Source of the DNA: Actinomyces sp.
GTDB taxonomy: Bacteria > Actinomycetota > Actinomycetes > Actinomycetales > Actinomycetaceae
NCBI GenBank assembly: GCA_012837655.1
Contig: DUQT01000252.1
Coordinates: forward strand, 1 to 6,401
Reading direction: 5' to 3'
DNA length: 6,401 bases
In this document: positions 1 through 5,939 of the stretch, piece after piece
Layout of the letters: every line of letters starts with the position of its first letter
How positions within the stretch are numbered: position 1 is the stretch's first letter
Notes under the pieces: model-generated
Seen by the model: only the letters and a program-made list of their open reading frames with translations
Told to the model about the DNA's origin: nothing
Database searches by the model: none
Made by a program: the position numbers and the translations under genes

Positions 1-1364
1 AGCACCTTGATAGCGGCATCCAGTAGGTCGCCCGCTCCCCTGCCATGCAGAGCCGACACCGGATAGGGCTCACCCAATCCAAGATTCCACAGGGCGTACG
101 CATCGGCCTCCTGTGCCGCTGAGTCAACCTTGTTGGCCGCCAACACGACCGGCTTGCCCTGCTTTCGCAGAAGCTTGACGATTCTTTCATCCGTATCAGT
201 GATGCCAACCGTTGCGTCAACAACAAAGAGGACGGCGTCGGACATCTCGATCGCGATCTCGGCTTGCTCCGCGACGGAGCGATCCAGGCCCTTGACGTCT
301 ACTTCCCAGCCACCCGTATCAACCAAGGTGAAGTCCTTGCCCGCCCAGTTTGCCGGGTAGGACACGCGGTCGCGTGTGACGCCAGGCGTGTCCTGCACAA
401 CCGCGGCGCGGCGCTGCAGGATGCGGTTAACCAGCGTTGACTTTCCAACGTTTGGTCGACCAATCACAGCCAGAACCGGGTTTCCAGCGCCAGTATCCAC
501 ATGACGGGGATCCTCACTCTCACCAGAAAGTACGTCCTGGTCCTCGTCGGTCAGATCATAGGAATCGAGACGCTTTCGCAGGACTTCCGCTTGCCGCTCG
601 GCCTCGTCACGAATTTCAGCGCGACGGGACAAATCCATTGCAACGAGCTCTAAGACCTTGTCGACGGTCTCTTCAGCGGTGAGTGCTGAAGAATCGAGTA
701 GCACAACTCCGTCAGCTGCGTCTTGGAAGTTAACGACGGTCGAATCCTTCGCATCGCGCCCAACAACTTCGCCGCGGGTGGATTCAATCGTCGCCTCATC
801 GGCGTCCTCGCCGTGGAGCTGTACCGCACGACGACGCATGCGGGCCTCCTCTGACGCCGTCAGAAGTATCCGCACATCCGCGTCCGGTACTACCACGGTC
901 GTCATGTCACGACCTTCCGCGACCATGCCCTGTCCAGATCGGCGGGCGCGCTCAATGATTTCGCGCTGCTGACGCACCAGTGATTCGCGCACGTCCAGGT
1001 TGGTCGCGACCTTTGAGACCTCATTCGAAATACGTGACTCCCGAATCGCCTCGGTGATGTCCTCATCGCCCATGTGAACGCGGAAATCGTCCGGAGAAGT
1101 CGTCAAACTGAGCGGGAAGGAATCCGCGGCACCGGCAACCGCGTCCTGCTCGTCAAGCGGCAGACCGGCGTCCAGGCAGTACCACGTCAGGGCGCGGTAC
1201 ATGGCTCCCGTATCCAGGTATCCAATTCCGAGCGCGCGGGCGACCGACCGGGACACGGTTGACTTTCCAGAACCCGATGGGCCGTCAATCCCGATTGACA
1301 GGCCGAGCTCACCTATCAGCTCTTTTATCTGGTCGATAGTCAAGTTGTTGTATGTCTGTTCCAC
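1..1364 (-). CDS. cmk-der: Bifunctional cytidylate kinase / ribosome-assembly GTPase Der (fusion, 3' end missing)
   Basis: One uninterrupted frame of 454 codons runs from a GTG at 1364 to the left edge. Residues ~21-244 are cytidylate kinase, which phosphorylates CMP/dCMP with ATP in the cytosol: P-loop GPSGSGKST at 28-36, LDTGAMYRA at 50-58, GRDMTTVV at 151-158 and LTASEEARMRRRA at 168-180. Residues ~245-294 form a charged linker. From ~295 the first GTPase (EngA) domain of Der follows: G1 GRPNVGKST at 302-310, DTPGVTRDR at 325-333, G3 DTGG at 349-352, G4 NKVD at 411-414 and SALHGRG near 437-443. The second GTPase domain and the KH-like domain of Der would lie beyond the window. Der supports late 50S subunit assembly. 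No stop and no convincing internal Shine-Dalgarno separates the halves, so this is a real fusion. The start is supported by GAGGAG five bases upstream. The gene follows tyrA by 36 nt and is probably the next cistron of the same operon. Confidence 0.95.
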   Translation of the reverse strand, partial: MEQTYNNLTIDQIKELIGELGLSIGIDGPSGSGKSTVSRSVARALGIGYLDTGAMYRALTWYCLDAGLPLDEQDAVAGAADSFPLSLTTSPDDFRVHMGDEDITEAIRESRISNEVSKVATNLDVRESLVRQQREIIERARRSGQGMVAEGRDMTTVVVPDADVRILLTASEEARMRRRAVQLHGEDADEATIESTRGEVVGRDAKDSTVVNFQDAADGVVLLDSSALTAEETVDKVLELVAMDLSRRAEIRDEAERQAEVLRKRLDSYDLTDEDQDVLSGESEDPRHVDTGAGNPVLAVIGRPNVGKSTLVNRILQRRAAVVQDTPGVTRDRVSYPANWAGKDFTLVDTGGWEVDVKGLDRSVAEQAEIAIEMSDAVLFVVDATVGITDTDERIVKLLRKQGKPVVLAANKVDSAAQEADAYALWNLGLGEPYPVSALHGRGAGDLLDAAIKV

Positions 1365-1369
1365 GTTTA

Positions 1370-1375
1370 CTCCTC
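1370..1375 (-). promoter_or_regulatory. Shine-Dalgarno of cmk-der
   Basis: GAGGAG on the minus strand lies five bases before the GTG at 1364. It fixes the start about 20 residues ahead of the kinase core, although GTG is not the commonest start codon. Confidence 0.75.
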
Positions 1376-1400
1376 GGGAAGTTTTCCGCTGCTCAAAAGT

Positions 1401-2534
1401 TCACTGGGTGACGATGCGCCAGCCGCGGGCTTCAAGCTCCACTTCGGCATCTCGTGCGCGCGTTGGCTCCACCGCGATTCGTGCGGCACCTACGCGCTGA
1501 TGGGCGGAGTGGTCAATCGTCAAGTCTTCAATGTTGATACCGACAGCGCCGAGCTCTGAAAAGAGTCGCGCAAGCTCACCAGGCTTATCGGGGACGAGTA
1601 CTTCCACGATGGCCCACCTTTGCGGCGCCCCACCGTGCTTGCCTGGGATTCGAGAAACACCGTCATTTCCCGCAGACACGACGGCGTTGATTGCACCTAC
1701 CGAACCGTGGGCTCCAAAACCATCGCGCGCTCCCGATTCCAAACCTTCAATTAGATTGTCGAGGTCGGAGCGGAACTCATGTAGGACATCAACTACGGGA
1801 CCGCAGTTACCGGACACGATTGATGTCCACAACCGTGGGTCTGATGCTGCGATACGCGTGGTGTCTCGCAACCCCTGGCCTGCTAGATCTAGGGACTCTT
1901 CGGTGGCATCGCGGAGTCGAGCGGCAAGAAGTGAGGCCACGAGCTGGGGTACGTGAGAAACAGTTGCCACTCCCCTGTCATGTTCGCCGGCATCCATTTC
2001 AAGGACGGTCGCACCAAGGTCGACGGCGAGGTTGCGTACAACGACCTGCGCGGACGCATCGGAGCCCGCTCTCCTTACGACAACCCAGGGTCGGCCGATG
2101 AAAAGGTCGCGGTCAGCCGCGGCTGCGCCACTGCGTTCACGCCCAGCCATCGGGTGGGATGGCACGTACTTGGACGTATCAATACCGGAGTTTTCGACCT
2201 CGTCAATAATTATTGACTTTACGGACGCGACGTCAGTGACGACCGCATCCGGGTGTTCCTTCAGCGCGGATACGACACACTCTGCGGTCACGTCCGGTGG
2301 GACGGCGACGATAACCAGTGCGGGTTCTGGCGAGCTTGAATCGTAAGCTTCGCCTGCACCCAGATCGCGGGCAAGCGCCAGCGAAGTTGGGGAAATATCT
2401 TGCAGGTAAACCTCAATGTCGGCTGCGCGAAGTGCCAGCGCGGCAGAAGCGCCCAGCAGTCCTGAACCCACAACAAGGACGGGCCCCTTGGTTTGGATGG
2501 GCCTGCCGTCCGGGTTTGTTGCTACGTCGGTCAC
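1401..2534 (-). CDS. tyrA: Prephenate dehydrogenase with C-terminal ACT domain
   Basis: This 377-aa protein should oxidise and decarboxylate prephenate to 4-hydroxyphenylpyruvate with NAD(P)+, the committed step of tyrosine synthesis in the cytosol. The N-terminal Rossmann fold carries GSGLLGAS at 23-30 after a hydrophobic strand. Family signatures follow: DVASVK at 101-106 (conserved Ser104), SHPMAG at 126-131 (His127, matching the catalytic histidine of TyrA), HDRGVATVSHVPQ at 185-197, and GLRDTTRIAASDP at 221-233 with the substrate-binding arginine region. Residues ~306-377 (WAIVEVLVPDKPGELARLF onward) are an ACT domain, which usually binds an amino acid, so tyrosine feedback is likely but not shown. 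The start is GTG at 2534 with AGGAG five bases upstream. It follows rluB by 8 nt, so it is almost certainly cotranscribed despite its unrelated function. Specificity for prephenate rather than arogenate, and for NAD or NADP, cannot be settled by eye. Confidence 0.93.
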   Translation of the reverse strand: MTDVATNPDGRPIQTKGPVLVVGSGLLGASAALALRAADIEVYLQDISPTSLALARDLGAGEAYDSSSPEPALVIVAVPPDVTAECVVSALKEHPDAVVTDVASVKSIIIDEVENSGIDTSKYVPSHPMAGRERSGAAAADRDLFIGRPWVVVRRAGSDASAQVVVRNLAVDLGATVLEMDAGEHDRGVATVSHVPQLVASLLAARLRDATEESLDLAGQGLRDTTRIAASDPRLWTSIVSGNCGPVVDVLHEFRSDLDNLIEGLESGARDGFGAHGSVGAINAVVSAGNDGVSRIPGKHGGAPQRWAIVEVLVPDKPGELARLFSELGAVGINIEDLTIDHSAHQRVGAARIAVEPTRARDAEVELEARGWRIVTQ

Positions 2535-2539
2535 GGTGG

Positions 2540-2545
2540 CTCCTA
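2540..2545 (-). promoter_or_regulatory. Shine-Dalgarno of tyrA overlapping the rluB stop codon
   Basis: The minus strand reads TAGGAG, in which TAG is the rluB stop and AGGAG is the ribosome-binding site for the tyrA GTG at 2534. Ribosomes terminating on rluB therefore stand on the tyrA initiation site, an arrangement that favours translational coupling. Confidence 0.75.
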
Positions 2546-3289
2546 CAGATCCACGGCTCGGTAAAGTTCGGCCAGAACGGGGCCTTCAACCTTGCGCGTA
2601 ACGCCGGGATGCAGGCGACCGATGTGAACGGGACCGAACTCGGTGCGGACGAGTTCGACGATCGGGAATCCGACCTCTTCCATAATCCGACGCACGATGT
2701 GGTTGCGGCCTTCGTGAAGCGTGATTTCAACTAGCGTGAGGTCGCCGTAGTGATCCTTGATCTGGAAATCATGAATATTTACGGGACCGTCTTCGAGCTC
2801 GATGCCGCGCAGCATTTTCTTACGAAGTCCGCGCGGAACCTCACCGGGCACAGTCGCCACATAGGTCTTCGGGATTTCCCAAGACGGATGCATGAGGCGG
2901 TGTGCCAGCTCGCCGTCGTTTGTCAGCAGGATCAGCCCAGCCGTGTCTGTGTCCAGGCGTCCAACGTGGAACAGTCGTTGCGGATAGTCTGAAACGTAGT
3001 CCGCCAAGCAGGGGCGTCCTTCTGGATCTTCCATTGTGGAGACCACGCCCATCGGCTTGTTCAGCGCGATCGTGACGGTGTCTTCATCAAGCATGAGTCG
3101 TTCACCATCGACGTGGATGGTCTGCTTCTTGGGGTCAACTCGGGTGCCGAGTTTACGCACAACTTTGCCGTCCACCTTCACGCGACCCGAAATGATCATC
3201 TTCTCGGCGTGGCGGCGCGAGGCGATTCCCGCCTGAGAAATCACCTTTTGAAGTCGAATTCCAGATGGTACGTGCGGATCGTTTCTCAT
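2543..3289 (-). CDS. rluB: 23S rRNA pseudouridine synthase, RsuA/RluB family
   Basis: This 248-aa protein has the two-part architecture of RsuA/RluB enzymes, which isomerise a specific uridine in rRNA to pseudouridine. An N-terminal S4 RNA-binding domain spans ~11-57 (RLQKVISQAGIASRRHAEKM at its start, then GRVKVDGKVV). The catalytic domain follows with LNKPMGVVST at 76-85, GRLDTDTAGLILLTNDG at 110-126, where Asp113 is the expected catalytic aspartate, HPSWEIPKTY at 134-143, and EGRNHIVRRI at 193-202. The ScpB neighbour and the actinobacterial gene order favour the RluB type acting on the 23S peptidyl-transferase-proximal helix, but the exact target is inferred from the family. The ATG at 3289 overlaps the scpB stop as ATGA, and GGGAG lies close upstream inside the scpB 3' end, so translation is probably coupled to scpB. 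Length is normal for the family. Confidence 0.93.
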   Translation of the reverse strand: MRNDPHVPSGIRLQKVISQAGIASRRHAEKMIISGRVKVDGKVVRKLGTRVDPKKQTIHVDGERLMLDEDTVTIALNKPMGVVSTMEDPEGRPCLADYVSDYPQRLFHVGRLDTDTAGLILLTNDGELAHRLMHPSWEIPKTYVATVPGEVPRGLRKKMLRGIELEDGPVNIHDFQIKDHYGDLTLVEITLHEGRNHIVRRIMEEVGFPIVELVRTEFGPVHIGRLHPGVTRKVEGPVLAELYRAVDL

Positions 3290-3864
3290 TGGTTCTCCCA
3301 GGTCTGTGCTATTTCATCTAGTTCTTCACGGTCGGGCAGGTGCGGGGCAAGCGGGCTCAGCTCGTCTAGGGATCGCAGTCCCATCCGCTCTAAAAACTCT
3401 TCCGTAGTTCTAAAAAGAGTCGCCCCCGACGCGGTTTCCCCCGCGTCTTCTATCAGGCCGCGGGCAGTCAAATTCCGAATAACTGAGTCGACGTTCACCC
3501 CGCGGATTGCGCTCACCTTCTGGCGCGTGACGGGTTGGCGATACGCAACCACAGCCAACGTCTCAAGCGCCGCCTGCGTCAACTTTTGCGTGTGGTTGCC
3601 AACAATAAAGCGGGAAACAAAGGGATCGTACTGTGGCCGTGAATAAATCCGCCACCCGCCTGCGACCTCGCGCAGTTCGAATCCGCGTTGTTCACGGTCG
3701 TATTCGTCACGAAGATTTTCGAGGACGAGGCCCACTTGCTCGACTGAGATTGAAAGGGCTTCAGCTAGGTCCTGCATCGAGGCTGGTGCGTCTATCACCA
3801 TGAGGATCGCCTCTAGCGCTCTGGCGAGCTCCTCATCATTAATGTGCGGTATTGCTTGCTGCAT
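3286..3864 (-). CDS. scpB: Segregation and condensation protein B (kleisin-associated winged-helix protein)
   Basis: This 192-aa protein is the ScpB subunit of the Smc-ScpAB condensin complex, which compacts and organises the chromosome on the nucleoid. ScpB dimers bind ScpA and regulate Smc ATPase activity. Family signatures are clear: LARALEAILMVIDAPAS at 13-29, GFELREVAGGWRIYSRP at 61-77 at the end of the first winged helix, then the highly conserved second winged-helix stretch with KLTQAALETLAVVAYRQPVT at 94-113, IRGVNVDSVIRNLTARGLIE at 120-139, and FRTTEEFLERMGL at 151-163. The acidic C-terminal tail is typical. The ATG at 3864 is preceded by a strong GGGAGG. It lies 50 nt after scpA and its stop overlaps the rluB start by 4 nt. 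Nothing is missing or unusual. Confidence 0.95.
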   Translation of the reverse strand: MQQAIPHINDEELARALEAILMVIDAPASMQDLAEALSISVEQVGLVLENLRDEYDREQRGFELREVAGGWRIYSRPQYDPFVSRFIVGNHTQKLTQAALETLAVVAYRQPVTRQKVSAIRGVNVDSVIRNLTARGLIEDAGETASGATLFRTTEEFLERMGLRSLDELSPLAPHLPDREELDEIAQTWENQ

Positions 3865-3869
3865 GTTGA

Positions 3870-3875
3870 CCTCCC
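3870..3875 (-). promoter_or_regulatory. Shine-Dalgarno of scpB
   Basis: GGGAGG on the minus strand, five bases upstream of the scpB ATG at 3864, is one of the strongest ribosome-binding sites in the window. It suggests scpB is translated independently of scpA, from which it is separated by 50 nt. Confidence 0.75.
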
Positions 3876-3914
3876 GTCAATATCCGCTACTGGCACTAGT
3901 TTAACCCTACCGGG

Positions 3915-4913
3915 CTAAGCCAAAGCAATCGGCTCTTCCTCGTCTTCTATTGCCATCTGCGTCACGTCAGTTTCTTGTCCAGTCCATTCGATCTCGAGGA
4001 CGCCGAGCGGCTTGTCTTGCTTAAACCTAACTGCGCCCTCGCGGTATAAATCAAGGACTGCCAGGAATCGGGACACGACTGTGTTTACATCAGGGGCGTC
4101 GTCGCACAGTTTCTCGAACGTGGAGCTTCGCACGTCTTTGAGTTTGGCGAGGATGTATTCGGCCTGCGGGCGCACGGGCACGAGCGGGTCGTGCAGGTGC
4201 GTGGTCATCACGGTTGGGGGTGTGCGGTAAAGCGCGTCAGCGGCTAGTTTGGCGAGTTCGATTGGCGTGATTGACCACTTTAACTCTGGAAGTAGGGCGG
4301 CAAACTTGGGTTCCAGTCCGGCGTCGCGCGGGTGCAGGTTGGCGTTCGCTTCCCACAGGCCACCAAAGATTGTGGCGACTTCTTTGAACGCACGGTATTG
4401 CAGGAGTCTAGAGAACAGTAGGTCGCGGGCTTCCAGGTACTCGAGGTCTTCTTCGAGTTGCTCGTCGTCGTGCGGTAACAGGGAGCGTGCCTTCATGTCG
4501 AGCAGGGTTGCTGCCACCACTAGGAACTCGGATGTGCGCGACAGGTCAGGTTCGATGCGCATATAGGAGATGAACTCATCAGTAACCTGGGCAAGCGCGA
4601 CCTCGGTGATATCTAGTTCACGCTTCGAGATCAGTCCAAGTAACAGGTCGAAGGGGCCCTCAAAGTTCTCCAGGGTGACGGTGAATCCGCGCTGATCTGA
4701 TCGATCTGCCACGGCATCGGGTTGTGCGCTATCGGGGTGCGCATCATCGGGGTATGCGCCTTCGGGTTGTAAGCCAGCGGGGTGTGCGTCATCAGGTTGT
4801 GAACGATCGGGGTGAAAGCCAGCGGGATGTACGCCATTGGGATGAGCGTCATCAGGTTGCGCGCGCTCAGGGAGTAGCGCTTCGTCCTCGGAAATCGAAG
4901 GCAGGGTTTCCAC
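3915..4913 (-). CDS. scpA: Segregation and condensation protein A (kleisin) with a pentapeptide-repeat N-terminal extension
   Basis: ScpA is the kleisin that bridges the Smc heads and binds ScpB. The core begins near residue 77: FTVTLENFEGPFDLLLGLI (77-95) and KRELDITEVALAQVTDEFI (97-115) are hallmark N-terminal kleisin motifs, followed by LLDMKARSLLP at 137-147 and the acidic QLEEDLEYLEARD helix. The C-terminal winged helix includes FLAVLDLYREGAVRFKQDKP at 283-302 and LGVLEIEW at 303-310. At 332 aa it is longer than usual because residues 1-76 form an added acidic, proline-rich extension, of which 18-67 are ten pentapeptide repeats. The GTG start at 4913 shares its G with the parA TAG stop (TAGTG), suggesting coupled translation; only a distant GGAG precedes it. 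An in-frame GTG at 4712 directly after the repeats would give a conventional-length protein of 265 aa, but it has no visible Shine-Dalgarno. Identity is certain; the start is less so. Confidence 0.93.
   Translation of the reverse strand: METLPSISEDEALLPERAQPDDAHPNGVHPAGFHPDRSQPDDAHPAGLQPEGAYPDDAHPDSAQPDAVADRSDQRGFTVTLENFEGPFDLLLGLISKRELDITEVALAQVTDEFISYMRIEPDLSRTSEFLVVAATLLDMKARSLLPHDDEQLEEDLEYLEARDLLFSRLLQYRAFKEVATIFGGLWEANANLHPRDAGLEPKFAALLPELKWSITPIELAKLAADALYRTPPTVMTTHLHDPLVPVRPQAEYILAKLKDVRSSTFEKLCDDAPDVNTVVSRFLAVLDLYREGAVRFKQDKPLGVLEIEWTGQETDVTQMAIEDEEEPIALA
4713..4862 (-). repeat. Ten tandem 15-bp units encoding pentapeptide repeats in ScpA
   Basis: Ten consecutive 15-bp units encode residues 18-67 of ScpA with no interruption. 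Each unit encodes x-[HQY]-P-[DAEN]-x, for example AQPDD, AHPAG, VHPAG, LQPEG and AYPDD; the proline at position 3 is invariant. A preceding LLPER (13-17) may be an eroded eleventh unit. The plus strand shows the same period as variants of a CGGGGTGTGCGTCAT-like unit. Because 15 is divisible by three, gain or loss of units would keep the frame. The tract lies outside the kleisin fold and should be an unstructured, acidic, proline-rich tail. Confidence 0.9.
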
Positions 4914-5797
4914 TACGCGGCGTCTCCACGCGCGATGACTTCGCGGGCCAGGCGGCGGTAGGCGTGTGCACCCTTGTGGGTGGGCGCGTAGGTGGTGATC
5001 GGCTCAGTTGCTACGGACGCGTCGGGGAACTTCACGGTTCGCGAGATCTTGGTGTCGTAAACCTTGTCACCAAATGCGTCTTCGAGTCGTTCGATGACTT
5101 CGCGGGCGTGCAGGGTTCGGGTGTCAACCATGGTCGCGAGGATTCCGTCAATCTTCAGGCGCGGGTTCAGACGATCGTGAACCATGTCGATTGTGTCGAC
5201 CAGCAGTGCGACGCCGCGCAGAGCGAAGAACTCGGCCTCCAGTGGAATCATCACGCCGTGTGCGACTGTCAAAGCGTTAACAGTGAGCAGGCCAAGCGAC
5301 GGCTGGCAGTCAATCAGGATCACGTCGTAATCATCCATGACTGGACGCAGTGCGCGCGTTAGAGCCTGCTCGCGGGCGACCTCGTTAACCAGTTGTACTT
5401 CCGCAGCGGAGAGGTCAATATTTGCGGGCACCAGGTCCAGGTTTTCAATCTTCGTCTGCTGGATGGCGTCCTTAACGTTTAGTCGCGGCGACAGAAGCAG
5501 GTTGTAGATCGTTAGGTCGAGCTCCTGGGAGTTAATTCCAAGCCCCGCTGAGGCTGCTCCCTGCGGATCAAAATCGACAATGAGGACGCGGCGACCATAC
5601 TCCGCCAGTGCAGCCGCCAGATTAATCGTGGTCGTCGTCTTGCCGACGCCACCCTTCTGGTTGCACATTGCGATCACGCGGGCAGGGCCGTGTGATGAGA
5701 GTGGCTGGGGGACGGGAAAATCATCGTCTCGGCCACCCTCCGGTGGTACGGGAACTAAACCTGGTTGAACGTCACTCACCCCAATAGAATATGTCAT
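4913..5797 (-). CDS. parA: ParA/Soj-family chromosome-partitioning ATPase
   Basis: This 294-aa protein (from the ATG at 5797) is a deviant-Walker ParA ATPase, a class that forms ATP-dependent dimers on nucleoid DNA and positions cargo such as ParB-DNA complexes. The deviant Walker A is KGGVGKTTTTINLAAALAE at 48-66, the second motif VLIVDFDPQGAASAGLG is at 71-87, and Walker B VILIDCQPSLGLLTVNAL is at 159-176. The later VKFPDAS and THKGAHAYRRLA segments are typical of Soj-like proteins. About 40 acidic, proline-containing residues precede the ATPase core. The frame opens further to a GTG at 5857 (314 aa); I prefer the ATG because the extra segment reads as Arg/Cys-rich non-family sequence and uses the AGGAGG as tandem arginine codons. 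No ParB partner lies beside it; this is the extra ParA that actinobacteria keep next to scpAB. Its stop overlaps the scpA GTG by one base. Confidence 0.92.
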   Translation of the reverse strand: MTYSIGVSDVQPGLVPVPPEGGRDDDFPVPQPLSSHGPARVIAMCNQKGGVGKTTTTINLAAALAEYGRRVLIVDFDPQGAASAGLGINSQELDLTIYNLLLSPRLNVKDAIQQTKIENLDLVPANIDLSAAEVQLVNEVAREQALTRALRPVMDDYDVILIDCQPSLGLLTVNALTVAHGVMIPLEAEFFALRGVALLVDTIDMVHDRLNPRLKIDGILATMVDTRTLHAREVIERLEDAFGDKVYDTKISRTVKFPDASVATEPITTYAPTHKGAHAYRRLAREVIARGDAA

Positions 5798-5910
5798 TAC
5801 ACCAAATGTTGTGCACCGACAGCCTAAACGCCTCCTAAAACCGCCGGCATATTGCACTCTGCTTGTTCACAAACTGCGCGGCAGTCTCTAGAAACGTGGC
5901 TACACCCGCG
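5798..5910 (-). other. parA leader region
   Basis: This is sequence between the candidate -10 and the parA ATG. It holds one CTCTAGA (5886-5892), a palindromic TTGTTCACAA (5863-5872), a possible eight-codon ORF starting with the ATG at 5850 and ending just after the AGGAGG, and the AGGAGG itself. No RNA gene, known riboswitch or terminator hairpin is recognised. If the longer GTG start at 5857 were used, the lower part would be coding. Confidence 0.4.
5831..5836 (-). promoter_or_regulatory. AGGAGG motif in the parA leader
   Basis: A perfect anti-Shine-Dalgarno match, AGGAGG, lies 33 nt upstream of the preferred parA ATG, too far to serve it directly. No ATG, GTG or TTG occurs at the normal 5-10 nt spacing downstream; a CTG sits 8 nt away and a GTG 14 nt away, both in a frame that closes within about 16 codons after overlapping the parA start. 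It may drive a tiny leader ORF, be a relic, or point to an unusual parA start. Confidence 0.35.
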
Positions 5911-5939
5911 AGTATAGGGCTCTAGAGCATTTGCCTTGT
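5911..5939 (-). promoter_or_regulatory. Candidate promoter for the parA-scpAB operon
   Basis: On the minus strand TATACT (5916-5911) is a good -10 hexamer. With 17-nt spacing the -35 position reads ACAAGG (5939-5934), which is poor against TTGACA, so an activator or an atypical -35 would be needed. A start site near 5904 would leave a leader of about 105 nt before the parA ATG. The gap between xerD and parA is the only long one in this strand's gene series, which supports a promoter being here. Confidence 0.35.

Noticed and set aside
1531..2101. Plus-strand frames opposite tyrA, up to 141 codons
   Set aside because: They are shadows of a complete, motif-rich tyrA on the minus strand and have no credible ribosome-binding site or domain.
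3865..3914. Internal promoter between scpA and scpB
   Set aside because: A TAAACT hexamer is present on the minus strand, but no acceptable -35 lies at normal spacing; the gap is adequately explained as a within-operon spacer.
4631..4852. Second minus-strand frame with regular Pro/His pentads
   Set aside because: A 15-bp tandem array yields periodic peptides in every frame; the frame that continues into the kleisin domain is the real one.
4724..5362. Long plus-strand frame of 212 codons over parA and scpA
   Set aside because: It is antisense to two clearly recognised genes, and its pentad-like start merely mirrors the 15-bp ScpA repeats; no family resemblance.
5863..5872. DnaA box or small operator, TTGTTCACA(A)
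   Set aside because: It is one mismatch from an actinobacterial-type DnaA box and palindromic at the ends, but it occurs singly, so chance is an adequate explanation.
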